DNA of 33,180 nt from Neisseria sp. HMSC077D05 (GCA_001809325.1 KV797077.1:35110-68289); one strand, 5' to 3'. Counted from the stretch's first letter, positions 1 through 8,062 are shown. Numbers and translations: made by a program. Notes: generated by a model not told the origin, from the letters alone.

Positions 1-70
1 TCTCCCCAGCCCTCTCCCGCCAGACGGGAGAGGGGGCGGGTTGCAAGTAAAAATAGGGTCGTCTGAAAAC
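1..70. repeat. Hairpin-plus-DUS cassette, copy 1
   Basis: This 70-bp segment matches positions 371-440 with about nine differences, exactly 370 bp apart. It contains a GC-rich inverted repeat (stem 10-19 with 25-34, CCCTCTCCCG/CGGGAGAGGG), then a G-rich tract, an A-rich stretch and an uptake sequence at 57-67. The copy may begin before the window. Such short hairpin repeats are intergenic in Neisseria; no function is claimed. Confidence 0.7.
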
Positions 71-125
71 TTTGAGATTCGGGTTTTAAAGAAATAAACT
101 CGTTCATACTCGTTTTCAGACGACC
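57..125. repeat. Widely spaced inverted pair of DNA uptake sequences
   Basis: GGTCGTCTGAAAAC at 57-70 is the exact inverse of GTTTTCAGACGACC at 112-125, with a 41-nt loop. DUS pairs are common neisserial terminators, but this loop is long and no gene end lies close by, so a terminator role is uncertain. Confidence 0.7.
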
Positions 126-161
126 TTGTTTGTTCAATCAACGCGTACTTGGGATAACTCA

Positions 162-258
162 AGTAGCGTAGGCTTTGCCCGCGAAATTTGCCGTTTAACT
201 ATTCAAATCAGAAAACAATCGCATTTGCTCCCATCTCGTGGGCAAAGCCCACGCTACT
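162..258. repeat. Imperfect 19-bp inverted repeat
   Basis: AGTAGCGTAGGCTTTGCCC at 162-180 is complementary to 240-258 with one mismatch, separated by 59 bp. The right arm lies over a smaller palindrome at 238-252 (GTGGGC-AAA-GCCCAC). I see no credible coding frame between the arms. Confidence 0.6.
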
Positions 259-281
259 CGTTGCTTCAACGGCAACCTGTC

Positions 282-306
282 CCTTCCCCCGTCCGACGGG
301 GGAAGG
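282..306. repeat. GC-rich palindrome
   Basis: CCTTCCCCCGTC at 282-293 pairs with GACGGGGGAAGG at 295-306 around a single central base. It resembles the hairpins at 10-34 and 380-404 in layout and forms a third member of the repeat cluster. Confidence 0.65.
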
Positions 307-370
307 TTAGGATGGGGGTGGTTCTATGGCTTGGGGTAAAATCAAATTCGTTTGCCCCGTAGAGCCGCCC

Positions 371-440
371 TCTCTCCAGCCCTCTCCCACCGGACGGGAG
401 AGGGGGCGGGTTACAGATAAAAACAAGGTCGTCTGAAAAC
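371..440. repeat. Hairpin-plus-DUS cassette, copy 2
   Basis: This is the second copy of the 70-bp cassette at 1-70. Its hairpin stem is 380-388 with 396-404 (CCCTCTCCC/GGGAGAGGG). It ends in the uptake sequence that is also the left arm of the terminator at 426-466. Confidence 0.7.
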
Positions 441-466
441 CTGAATCCCAAGTTTTCAAACGACCT
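426..466 (-). terminator. DUS-pair terminator after the OPT transporter gene
   Basis: AGGTCGTCTGAAAAC at 426-440 pairs with 452-466, with one mismatch in the right arm (an A replaces G in the uptake word). It lies 20 bp beyond the stop of the leftward transporter gene. On the minus strand the stem is followed by a T-rich stretch, as in a Rho-independent terminator. Confidence 0.75.
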
Positions 467-485
467 CTTTATTTTCAAACCTGAC

Positions 486-2507
486 TTACTTGACGCGCCC
501 TGCTTTCAACACGCGTTGGGCAAAGAACACCATGCTTGTGATGAAGAACGCCAGTCCCAGCCAAGATGCGGTGGTTTCCCAGTTTTCCAGACCCAGTGCG
601 AGCGGGGCGTCGGAGCCGCTGTTGGTCACGGAGAAGACGATGATGAATGCCATCACTACGCCGACCAGGCTTTCGCCGACAATCAAACCGGCGGAGAACA
701 AGGTGCCGATACGTTCGGCGTTTTTCAGACGACCTTCACGGTTTTCCGCTTGCTTGCCGATGATGTGTTTCAACACCGCCGCCAACACTGCGCCGATCAC
801 GATGGGCATAGTGACGGACGGGGGCAGGTAGATGCCCATGCCGACCGCGAGGACGGGCAGTGCGCGTTTGCCGCCGGACGATTTTTTCAACCCCCAATCG
901 ACGACGATTAACACCGCGCCGATTGCGATACCGGTGAAGATGTACGCCCATTCAAGGTTGTGGGCGAAAATACCCGACGCGATGGTCGTCATCAAAGTCG
1001 CTTGCGGAGCCGCCAAAGCCTGCGCCGCGTCCATGCCTTCGCGCGGCATTGCACCGGTAAAGCCGTAGGCTTCGTAGAGCAGTTCCAACACGGGCGAGAT
1101 GACGAACGCGCCGACGATACAGCCGATAATCAACGCAATCTGTTGTCTCCAAGGCGTTGCTTTGAGCAGGTAGCCGGTTTTCAAGTCTTGCAGGTTGTCG
1201 TTGGAAATCGAAGCCACGCAAATCACCGCCGAGCCGCAGAACAAGGTCAGTGCCAACAAGAATTTGCGGTTGGCTTCATCCGCCATCAAGCTGCCGGATT
1301 CGCCCACAACCAACAACACCAGCGAAATGATGACGATGGAAACGATGCCCACGCCCGAAATCGGGCTGGAAGACGAGCCGACCAAACCCGCCATATAACC
1401 GCAGGCGGCGGCGACCAAAAAGCCGATGACGGAAGCCAAAAGCGTACAAACAACCACCAAAAGCCAAGCCATGCCGCCCGTAATGTGCGAATCGCCGATA
1501 AAGTGATAAAACGACACGCCCAAAATCAGCATCATGGACAATACCCAAAAAATCATGGCTTTAGGTGACAAATCCTGTTCGGCGCGTTCCGCAGCGGGCG
1601 CACCGCCGCCGAAACTCTTGAACGACATTTTCAGGCCTTCCAGCATCGGCTTGAGCAGCATCAAAAGCGTCCAAACCGCCGCAATACCGATGGTACCCGC
1701 GCCGATAAAGCGTACTTTTTCCTTCCACAGCTTCATCGCAAACGCTGCCATTTCCATATCGGCAGGCTGCGGAATGTGCGATGAAAAATACGGCACGGCA
1801 ATGCCCCAAGCAATCGAAATACCCAGCAGGATGGCGATACCGCCCGTCAGACCGACCAGATAGCCCGCGCCCAACAATGCCAGCGAAAAGCCCATCGGCA
1901 GTTGGAAAATCGCCGTGCCGCTTTTGAACCAATAACTCGCACTGTCGGCAATCACACGCAAACCGTTGGAACAAAAGCTCATAAAGCCCGCCAACGCGCC
2001 GCCTGCCGCCAGTTCTTTAATGCCGCTGCCGCCCTGACGGCCTTCCTCCTCGTGGCTGCCGACTTTCAAAATCTCCGCCGCCGCCACGCCTTCGGGATAA
2101 GGCAACTCGCTTTTCACCACCATCGCGTAACGCAGCGGAATGGTGAAAATCACCCCTAAAATCCCGCCGGCAATACATAAAAGCGTCGTCTGCCAAAACG
2201 GAAAACCGCTCCAGTAGCCCGCCATCAGCAAACCGGGCAGGACAAAGATAATGGTCGAAAGCGTACCCGCCGCCGAAGCCTGCGTCTGCACCATATTGTT
2301 TTCCAAAATATTGCTGCCTTTGAAAAACTTCAAAACCGCCATCGAAATCACCGCAGCCGGAATCGACGAAGCAAAGGTCAGACCGACTTTCAAACCGAGA
2401 TAAACGTTTGACGCGGTAAAGATCACGGTAATCAGCGCACCGAGTATCATGCCCCGAAGCGTCAGCTCGCGGTAGTCCGCATAAGGATCGTGAGTGGATT
2501 GTGTCAT
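486..2507 (-). CDS. OPT family oligopeptide transporter
   Basis: This is a 673-residue polytopic inner membrane protein of the oligopeptide transporter (OPT) superfamily, a group of secondary carriers for peptides and metal chelates. The start is the ATG giving MTQSTHDPYADYRELTLRG, with AAAGG about 10 bases upstream; a longer in-frame reading adds 28 unsupported residues. The first segment (GMILGALITVIFTASNVYLG) and many hydrophobic stretches separated by short loops fit the 14-16 helices usual for the family, and the length is normal. An in-frame uptake sequence at 724-734 encodes GRLK in a cytoplasmic-looking loop. The gene stands alone and ends in a DUS terminator. The family is clear; the substrate (peptide or metal complex) cannot be read from sequence. 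Confidence 0.9.
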   Translation of the reverse strand: MTQSTHDPYADYRELTLRGMILGALITVIFTASNVYLGLKVGLTFASSIPAAVISMAVLKFFKGSNILENNMVQTQASAAGTLSTIIFVLPGLLMAGYWSGFPFWQTTLLCIAGGILGVIFTIPLRYAMVVKSELPYPEGVAAAEILKVGSHEEEGRQGGSGIKELAAGGALAGFMSFCSNGLRVIADSASYWFKSGTAIFQLPMGFSLALLGAGYLVGLTGGIAILLGISIAWGIAVPYFSSHIPQPADMEMAAFAMKLWKEKVRFIGAGTIGIAAVWTLLMLLKPMLEGLKMSFKSFGGGAPAAERAEQDLSPKAMIFWVLSMMLILGVSFYHFIGDSHITGGMAWLLVVVCTLLASVIGFLVAAACGYMAGLVGSSSSPISGVGIVSIVIISLVLLVVGESGSLMADEANRKFLLALTLFCGSAVICVASISNDNLQDLKTGYLLKATPWRQQIALIIGCIVGAFVISPVLELLYEAYGFTGAMPREGMDAAQALAAPQATLMTTIASGIFAHNLEWAYIFTGIAIGAVLIVVDWGLKKSSGGKRALPVLAVGMGIYLPPSVTMPIVIGAVLAAVLKHIIGKQAENREGRLKNAERIGTLFSAGLIVGESLVGVVMAFIIVFSVTNSGSDAPLALGLENWETTASWLGLAFFITSMVFFAQRVLKAGRVK
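724..734 (-). repeat. Intragenic DNA uptake sequence
   Basis: TTCAGACGACC, the complement of GGTCGTCTGAA, lies inside the OPT transporter gene. It is read in frame as Gly-Arg-Leu-Lys. Confidence 0.85.
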
Positions 2508-2638
2508 CGTGGATAGCCTTTCGGTTAAGAAAAAACGTACGGCAGGCTCGAACCGGCTGCCGATTCTGCCTTTATGTTGTTGCCGCAGCAAGGAAATGTC
2601 AAGTTAGACAAGGGATGTGCAAAGAAAGTGGAAGGAAA

Positions 2639-2679
2639 AAGGTCGTCTGAAAACGGGATCCGCATTTTCAGACGACCTT
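2639..2679. repeat. Inverted DUS pair between divergent genes
   Basis: AAGGTCGTCTGAAAA at 2639-2653 pairs perfectly with 2665-2679 around an 11-nt loop. It would make a good bidirectional terminator, but it lies upstream of both flanking genes (OPT leftward, minC rightward), so what it terminates is unclear. It may insulate the two divergent transcripts or serve only for DNA uptake. Confidence 0.8.
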
Positions 2680-2740
2680 AGCCGTTCAACTCATCCAATA
2701 AACCCTTACACAAGCCCTCTGTAACCAAGTTATCCATTGA

Positions 2741-2847
2741 TATAGTGGATTAAATTTAAATCAGGACAAGGCGACGAAGCCACAGACATTACAAATAGTA
2801 CGGCAAGGCGAGGCAACGCCGTACTGGTTTAAAGTTAATCCACTATA
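2741..2847. mobile_element. Correia repeat enclosed element, short form (copy 1)
   Basis: This is a 107-bp element with inverted ends TATAGTGGATTAA, reading TCAGGACAAGGCGACGAAG at the left and TACTGGTTTAAAGTTAATCC at the right. The core matches the neisserial Correia (CREE/NEMIS) family as I know it. It is the internally deleted form, lacking about 50 bp found in the copy at 10414-10570. Its ends carry TTTAAA-type bases where the canonical element has a CAAAAA run. It sits in the 715-bp non-coding gap between the OPT gene and minC. Confidence 0.9.
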
Positions 2848-3005
2848 AAACAAACACCATCCTCACAAAGCGATTCGGCTTTGCCGCGCTCAAACACCCG
2901 ACACACCTTTTCCGCCGTATTTAAGTCTTCTTCGGCTTACCATCCTTTATCAAAAATCTGTCCATTCCCTTGATAAACAGATTAGATTTAAAGCCGACTC
3001 CGAAT

Positions 3006-3016
3006 TTCAGACGACC
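3006..3016 (-). repeat. DNA uptake sequence
   Basis: This is a single copy, TTCAGACGACC on the plus strand, in the non-coding region upstream of minC. Confidence 0.85.
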
Positions 3017-3141
3017 TGTTGTCGTTTTTACGCCACTTCAAACAACTTTAAAGATGACGTCATGCCATGACAAAACCTTGCAATCCGCCTGCAATCTCGT
3101 TCCAGCGATGATTTGAACCTTATAGAAACACGAAATTTCAC

Positions 3142-3152
3142 TTCAGACGACC
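3142..3152 (-). repeat. DNA uptake sequence
   Basis: This is a single copy, TTCAGACGACC on the plus strand, about 70 bp before the minC start. Confidence 0.85.
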
Positions 3153-3222
3153 CAAACGGATTGAATAGCCAAGATTTACGCGGTAAACTTATACAATTAA
3201 AAAATTTTATGATTTACTCACT

Positions 3223-3927
3223 ATGAAACCCGCCTTCGACATAAAGTCAGCCCGGCTTGACGTGCTGGCTATTCACCTGCATACCGCAGACTTGACCGAA
3301 CTGGAAGAATTTTTGCGCCAACGCGCCGGTCAATACCAAGAATTGGATGTCGTCCCCTTCGTTTTGGATGTACAGGATTTTGACCATCCCGAATCATTGG
3401 ATATCGGTTCCATGATTTCCCTTTTCGCCCGTTACGGCATGCAGATTCTGGGGCTGCGCCACGAAAGCGAATATTGGGCATCCTTCGCAGCACGTTACCA
3501 CTTGGTTTTCAGCCGTAGCGACAAATCCGAGCCGCAACAGCCCAAAATCAACCAAGAGCCTGCACCCGTTCAGGCAACGGTCATCAACAACCCGACCGTC
3601 CTCATCAGCACACCCGTCCGCACCGGACAACAGGTTTACGCGGAAAACGGCGACCTTATCGTTACCGGCATCGTCAGCCAAGGTGCGGAACTCATTGCCG
3701 ACGGAAACATTCATATCTATGCGCCCATGCGCGGCAGGGCGTTGGCAGGTGCGAAAGGCAACACCAACGCGCGCATCTTTATCCACTCCATGCAGGCGGA
3801 ACTGGTCTCCGTAGCGGGCATTTACCGCAATTTCGAACAAGACCTGCCCGACCACCTGCACAAAAAAGCCGTACAGGTTTCATTGCAAGACAACCGCCTG
3901 GTTATCAGCGCAATCGACACAGAGTAA
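3223..3927 (+). CDS. minC: Septum site-determining protein MinC
   Basis: MinC inhibits FtsZ ring assembly away from midcell when recruited to the membrane by MinD. The 234-residue protein has the usual two parts. The N-terminal FtsZ-inhibiting domain is roughly residues 1-105. After a Pro/Gln-rich linker (near SEPQQPKINQEPAPVQ) comes a C-terminal beta-helix domain, which dimerises and binds MinD. That domain contains the family signature RTGQQVYAENGDLIVTG and then GAELIADGNIHIYAPMRGRA. Its length equals that of other neisserial MinC proteins. It is the first gene of a tight rightward cluster with minD, minE and oxyR. The ATG used has no strong ribosome-binding site. Confidence 0.97.
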   Translation: MKPAFDIKSARLDVLAIHLHTADLTELEEFLRQRAGQYQELDVVPFVLDVQDFDHPESLDIGSMISLFARYGMQILGLRHESEYWASFAARYHLVFSRSDKSEPQQPKINQEPAPVQATVINNPTVLISTPVRTGQQVYAENGDLIVTGIVSQGAELIADGNIHIYAPMRGRALAGAKGNTNARIFIHSMQAELVSVAGIYRNFEQDLPDHLHKKAVQVSLQDNRLVISAIDTE

Positions 3928-3957
3928 CCATTCCAAGCATTTGATAAAGGAAACATC

Positions 3958-4773
3958 GTGACAAAAATCATCGTAGTAACTTCAGGCAAAGGCGGCGTAG
4001 GCAAAACCACGACCAGCGCCAGTATCGCAACCGGACTGGCTCTGCGCGGCCACAAAACAGCCGTCATTGATTTTGACGTCGGCTTGCGCAACCTCGACCT
4101 GATTATGGGTTGCGAACGACGTGTCGTTTACGACTTGGTCAACGTTATCCAAGGCGAAGCCACGCTCAACCAGGCCCTGATTAAAGACAAAAACTGCGAA
4201 AACCTCTTCATCCTGCCCGCTTCGCAAACCCGCGACAAAGACGCACTGACCCGTGAAGGCGTCGAAAAAGTCATGCAGGAATTGAGCAGTGACAAAATGG
4301 GATTCGAATACATCATCTGCGACTCCCCTGCCGGTATCGAACAAGGTGCATTGATGGCTCTCTACTTCGCCGACGAAGCCATCGTTACCACCAACCCGGA
4401 AGTATCCAGCGTCCGCGACTCCGACCGCATTTTGGGCATCCTGCAAAGCAAATCCCGCAAAGCGGAACAAGGCGGTACAGTTAAAGAACACCTGCTGATT
4501 ACCCGCTACTCACCCGAGCGCGTCAGCAAAGGCGAAATGCTGTCCGTACAAGACATTTGCGACATCCTGCGCATCCCGCTTTTGGGCGTGATTCCCGAAT
4601 CGCAAAACGTCCTGCAAGCATCCAATGCCGGCGAACCTGTCATCCATCAAAACAGCGCGACTGCCGCAGAAGCCTACAAAGACGTTATTGCACGCCTCTT
4701 GGGTGAAAACCGTGAAATGCGTTTCCTCGAAGCCGAGAAAAAAGGCTTCTTCAAGCGACTGTTCGGAGGCTAA
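3958..4773 (+). CDS. minD: Septum site-determining ATPase MinD
   Basis: MinD is a membrane-associated ATPase of the ParA/MinD class that carries MinC and is released from the membrane by MinE. The 271-residue protein has the deviant Walker A motif GKGGVGKTT at residues 10-18, the switch segment DFDVGLRNLD and the DSPAGIE segment. It ends in the amphipathic membrane-targeting helix EKKGFFKRLFGG. Translation starts at GTG, preceded by AAAGGAAA at good spacing. It lies 30 bp after minC and 3 bp before minE. No key residue appears changed. Confidence 0.98.
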   Translation: MTKIIVVTSGKGGVGKTTTSASIATGLALRGHKTAVIDFDVGLRNLDLIMGCERRVVYDLVNVIQGEATLNQALIKDKNCENLFILPASQTRDKDALTREGVEKVMQELSSDKMGFEYIICDSPAGIEQGALMALYFADEAIVTTNPEVSSVRDSDRILGILQSKSRKAEQGGTVKEHLLITRYSPERVSKGEMLSVQDICDILRIPLLGVIPESQNVLQASNAGEPVIHQNSATAAEAYKDVIARLLGENREMRFLEAEKKGFFKRLFGG

Positions 4774-4776
4774 GTC

Positions 4777-5052
4777 ATGTCATTAATGGATATGTTGTTC
4801 GGCAGAAAGCCGAAGACCGCCGCCGTTGCACGCGACCGCCTGCAAATCATCATTGCACAAGAGCGCGCCCAAGAAGGTCAAGCACCCGACTATCTGCCTA
4901 CCCTGCGTAAAGAATTGCTGGAAGTATTGTCCAAATACGTCAACGTTTCTTTGGACGACATCCGCATTTCCCAAGAAAAACAGGACGGTATGGACGTTCT
5001 CGAATTGAACATCACCCTACCTGAACAAAAAACGGAACAGAAAAAGGCTTAA
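4777..5052 (+). CDS. minE: Cell division topological specificity factor MinE
   Basis: MinE stimulates MinD ATPase and drives MinCD away from midcell. The 91-residue protein has the hydrophobic N-terminus [11 protein letters not shown] (membrane binding), then the helix that contacts MinD (about residues 18-32, [13 protein letters not shown]). The C-terminal dimerisation domain contains [22 protein letters not shown] sequence inside the last codons of minD is a strong ribosome-binding site. The gene is flanked by minD and oxyR with only 3-bp gaps on each side, which implies one transcript. Confidence 0.97.
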   Translation: MSLMDMLFGRKPKTAAVARDRLQIIIAQERAQEGQAPDYLPTLRKELLEVLSKYVNVSLDDIRISQEKQDGMDVLELNITLPEQKTEQKKA

Positions 5053-5055
5053 CAC

Positions 5056-5976
5056 ATGACCTTGACCGAATTGCGTTACATCGTAGCCGTCGCGCAGGAG
5101 CGTCATTTCGGACGTGCCGCGCGCCGCTGCTTTGTCAGCCAGCCCACCCTTTCCATCGCCATCAAAAAGCTGGAGGAAGAGCTGTCGGTGTCCCTGTTTG
5201 ACCGCAGCAGCAACGACATCATCACCACTGAAGCGGGCGAGCGCATCGTTGCCCAAGCCCGTCGCGTGCTGGAAGAAGCCGAGATGATCAAGCACCTTGC
5301 CAGCGAAGAGCAAAACGAATTGGAAGGCGCATTCAAACTCGGTCTGATTTTTACCGTCGCCCCCTACCTTCTGCCCAAGCTCATCATTTCCCTGCGCGAA
5401 ACCGCGCCGAAAATGCCCCTGATGCTCGAAGAAAACTACACGCACATACTGACCGAATCGCTCAAGCGCGGCGACGTCGATGCCATCGTAGTCGCAGAAC
5501 CCTTCCAAGAGCCGGGTATCGTTACCGAGCCTTTGTATGACGAGCCTTTCTTCGTCATCGTCCCCAAAGGACACCATTTCGAAGAACTCGATGCCGTTAC
5601 TCCACAAATGTTGGGTGAAGAACAGGTTTTGTTGCTGACTGAAGGCAACTGTATGCGCGATCAGGTCTTATCAAGCTGTTCCGAACTTGCCGCCAAGCAG
5701 AAAATCCAAGGTCTGACCAACACCCTGCAAGGCAGCTCCATCAACACCATCCGCCACATGGTTGCCAGCGGTCTCGCCATCAGCGTCATGCCTGCTACCG
5801 CGTTGACCGAAAACGACCATTTGCTGTTCAGCATCATCCCGTTTTCAGGCTCCGTACCGCACCGCCGCGTCGTTTTGGCATACCGTCGGAACTTCGTCCG
5901 CCCCAAAGCATTGACTGCTTTGCGGACCGCCATCCTCAATTCCCATCTTCACGGCGTTACTTTTGTCCAAGAGTAA
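5056..5976 (+). CDS. oxyR: Peroxide-sensing LysR-type regulator OxyR
   Basis: OxyR is a LysR-family regulator that controls catalase and other oxidative defence genes after a disulfide forms in its sensor domain. The 306-residue protein starts with the LysR helix-turn-helix (MTLTELRYIVAVAQERHFGR and SQPTLSIAIKKLEEEL). The regulatory domain has the redox pair Cys199 and Cys208 in GNCMRDQVLSSC, at the same numbering as E. coli OxyR. AAGG in the last minE codons acts as its ribosome-binding site. Its position directly after minE means it can be co-transcribed with the division genes, as in other Neisseria. A strong terminator follows at 6039. Confidence 0.97.
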   Translation: MTLTELRYIVAVAQERHFGRAARRCFVSQPTLSIAIKKLEEELSVSLFDRSSNDIITTEAGERIVAQARRVLEEAEMIKHLASEEQNELEGAFKLGLIFTVAPYLLPKLIISLRETAPKMPLMLEENYTHILTESLKRGDVDAIVVAEPFQEPGIVTEPLYDEPFFVIVPKGHHFEELDAVTPQMLGEEQVLLLTEGNCMRDQVLSSCSELAAKQKIQGLTNTLQGSSINTIRHMVASGLAISVMPATALTENDHLLFSIIPFSGSVPHRRVVLAYRRNFVRPKALTALRTAILNSHLHGVTFVQE

Positions 5977-6038
5977 AGCGCATTGAATGCCGGGCATCGA
6001 TTAAATCATGCACAGGGCTGTCAATTGTGATGATATTC

Positions 6039-6076
6039 AACAAGCCGCCGATTTTTTTCGGCGGCTTGTTTTATTT
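6039..6076 (+). terminator. Rho-independent terminator of the min-oxyR cluster
   Basis: AACAAGCCGCCGA at 6039-6051 pairs perfectly with TCGGCGGCTTGTT at 6058-6070, followed by TTATTT. This is a 13-bp GC-rich stem with a short T-rich loop, 62 bp after the oxyR stop. Confidence 0.9.
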
Positions 6077-6229
6077 GTGTCTTAGCAAATGGGTAAGCCG
6101 AAAATCGTGTAGAACGTTCGAGCAGATAAACTTGTACTTAATGCCTTAAAACATGGTTTCCTGCGAATTTGAGCAGGACAAGGCCTCCCACCCATTTCCA
6201 ATCAAGCCAATCAACTGACCATCCAATAC

Positions 6230-6275
6230 AAAACGTCGTCTGAAAACCCTCAATACAGTTTTCAGACGACGTTTT
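6230..6275. terminator. Bidirectional DUS-type terminator after tldD
   Basis: AAAACGTCGTCTGAAAAC at 6230-6247 pairs perfectly with 6258-6275 (18 bp, 10-nt loop), with A and T runs on either side. The core is the uptake sequence with C in place of the first G. It lies 13 bp beyond the stop of the leftward tldD gene and also faces the end of oxyR. Confidence 0.85.
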
Positions 6276-6288
6276 ATTTTTAATTGCC

Positions 6289-7731
6289 TTAAATCTCGCT
6301 ACCGCCGACGGTCAGTCCCGAATCAATCCGCAAGGTCGGTTGTCCGACGCCGACAGGAACGCTTTGCCCGTCTTTGCCACACACACCGACACCGCTGTCC
6401 AACGCAGTATCGTTACCTATCATGGAGACGTGTTTCAACACTTCAGGGCCGTTGCCGATGATGGTTGCGCCTTTGACGGGATATTGCAGTTTACCGCCTT
6501 CGACCCACCACGCTTCGGATGCGCTGAAGACGAATTTGCCACTGGTGATGTCCACCTGTCCGCCGCCGAAATTGACGGCGTAAATGCCTTTGTCGATAGA
6601 CGCGATGATTTCGTCGGGTTCGTAGCCGCCGTTTTCCATAAAGGTATTGGTCATGCGTGGCATAGGGGCGGAGGCATAGCTTTCGCGGCGGCCGTTGCCG
6701 GTGGATTGCGTACCCATCAGGCGAGCGTTGGTTTCGTCCTGCATATAGCCGACCAAGATGCCGTCTTCAATCAATACGGTGCGGCGTGTTTCGTTGCCTT
6801 CGTCGTCGATATTGAGCGAACCGCGTCTGTCGGCGATGTCGCCCTGATCAACGACGGTAACGCCTTTGGCGGCAACGCGCTCGCCGATTCTGCCTGAAAA
6901 GACGCTGGTTTCTTTGCGGTTGAAATCGCCTTCCAAGCCATGTCCGACGGCTTCATGCAGCAACACGCCCGGCCAGCCGTTGCCCAAGACAACAGTCATT
7001 TCGCCTGCGGGCGCAGGGCGCGACTCAAGATTAATCAGGGCTTGTTTGACGGCTGAATCGACAAATTGCCGCACGAGGGTTTCATCAAAATAAGCCAAGT
7101 CGTAGCGTCCGCCGCCACCCGCACTGCCCTGCTCTCTCCGGTCGCCCTGTTTGGCGATGACGGTAACGTTCAGGCGCACCATAGGACGAATATCCGCGGC
7201 GTGTCTGCCGTCGAGGCGGGCGATGTAAATCATGTCGTATTCGCAGGTCAGCCCCGCCATCACTTGCACAATGCGCGGGTCGGCGGCTTTGGCAAGCGTT
7301 TCCACTTTGTTCAATAAGGCAACTTTGGCGGCGGAATCGAGACCGATAATGGGATTCAGCACCGCATGGACGGATTTGCCGTTTGCAACGGACGGCACTT
7401 TGACAGAAGCTTCGCCACCTGCCGCGCCGATAACGCGGACGGCTTGGGCGGAACGGTTGATTGAATCGATACACAAACTGTCCGCATAGGCAAAAGCGGT
7501 TTTTTCGCCCGAAACGGCGCGCACGCCCACACCCTGATCGATTTGGAAACTGCCTGATTTGACGATGCCCTCTTCCAAATGCCAGCTCTCAAAAGCAGTG
7601 CGCTGGCAGTAAATGTCGGCGTAATCGACGTGATGCGCGCCGATGATGCTCAGGCTTTTGGCGAGCAGCTCAGGGGAAAGGTGATTGGCTTCGAGCAAAT
7701 CGCGCTGTACGGTGGCGTAAGTTGAGTGCAT
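6289..7731 (-). CDS. tldD: Metalloprotease TldD
   Basis: TldD is the zinc-binding partner of the TldD/TldE (PmbA) protease, which matures or degrades small peptides in the cytoplasm. The 480-residue product has the family pattern DQGVGVRAVSGEKTAFAYAD near the N-terminus. The zinc-protease motif HEAVGH lies within LLHEAVGHGLEGDF, followed by GSLNIDDEGN and a conserved C-terminal GNDTALDSGVGVCGKDGQ. The start MHSTYATVQRDL fits the E. coli length (481) but has a poorly spaced ribosome-binding site. An ATG at 7785 adds 18 residues and reads through an uptake sequence as GRLK. No tldE/pmbA lies in the window, and the gene stands alone. Confidence 0.95.
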   Translation of the reverse strand: MHSTYATVQRDLLEANHLSPELLAKSLSIIGAHHVDYADIYCQRTAFESWHLEEGIVKSGSFQIDQGVGVRAVSGEKTAFAYADSLCIDSINRSAQAVRVIGAAGGEASVKVPSVANGKSVHAVLNPIIGLDSAAKVALLNKVETLAKAADPRIVQVMAGLTCEYDMIYIARLDGRHAADIRPMVRLNVTVIAKQGDRREQGSAGGGGRYDLAYFDETLVRQFVDSAVKQALINLESRPAPAGEMTVVLGNGWPGVLLHEAVGHGLEGDFNRKETSVFSGRIGERVAAKGVTVVDQGDIADRRGSLNIDDEGNETRRTVLIEDGILVGYMQDETNARLMGTQSTGNGRRESYASAPMPRMTNTFMENGGYEPDEIIASIDKGIYAVNFGGGQVDITSGKFVFSASEAWWVEGGKLQYPVKGATIIGNGPEVLKHVSMIGNDTALDSGVGVCGKDGQSVPVGVGQPTLRIDSGLTVGGSEI

Positions 7732-7735
7732 GGTT

Positions 7736-7746
7736 TTCAGACGACC
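7736..7746 (-). repeat. DNA uptake sequence at the tldD start
   Basis: TTCAGACGACC on the plus strand ends within 5 bp of the chosen tldD start. If translation begins at 7785 it is coding and gives GRLK. Confidence 0.85.
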
Positions 7747-7925
7747 TTCAGGGCTGGGGAAACTTGGGGCTTGATTATACGGCATTTGTTCTCTTTCTAG
7801 TCGAATAGATAACAAGCGTACTCAAGTTTCCGCTGCTACATTACAGACGGCAGGCAAGGCAGCATCATACCTTTACATTTTGTCTGATAGCTTGAGCGGG
7901 CGGCTTGGATTGTTTTTGCACTGGG

Positions 7926-7936
7926 GGTCGTCTGAA
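7926..7936 (+). repeat. DNA uptake sequence
   Basis: This is a single GGTCGTCTGAA in the gap between the divergent tldD and antiporter genes. Confidence 0.85.
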
Positions 7937-8051
7937 TTGCTTGCCTGCAAAATTCCATCCTATTCATTTGAATGAATAATCGGCTTGCCCTAGCGTGTTA
8001 AATCATGTTAGGTTATGATGTTTCTTTTAATATATAAATAGATGGCCGACA

Positions 8052-8062
8052 GGTCGTCTGAA
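8052..8062 (+). repeat. DNA uptake sequence in a 5' leader
   Basis: GGTCGTCTGAA lies immediately before the GGAG...AAGG ribosome-binding region of the antiporter gene at 8076. Confidence 0.85.

Larger units (their letters stand above)
2848..3222. other. Non-coding region upstream of minC
   Basis: No credible gene is seen. The region holds two single uptake sequences (3006-3016 and 3142-3152). An AT-rich stretch just before minC includes TATACAAT at 3190-3197, a possible -10 box, but I see no well-spaced -35 hexamer for it. Confidence 0.5.
5977..6288. other. Convergent intergenic region between oxyR and tldD
   Basis: Apart from the two terminators at 6039-6076 and 6230-6275, I see no gene, repeat or RNA feature here. 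Confidence 0.6.

Noticed and set aside
126-478. Short open frames on both strands in the repeat island
   Set aside because: They run through hairpins and uptake sequences, lack ribosome-binding sites and resemble no protein.
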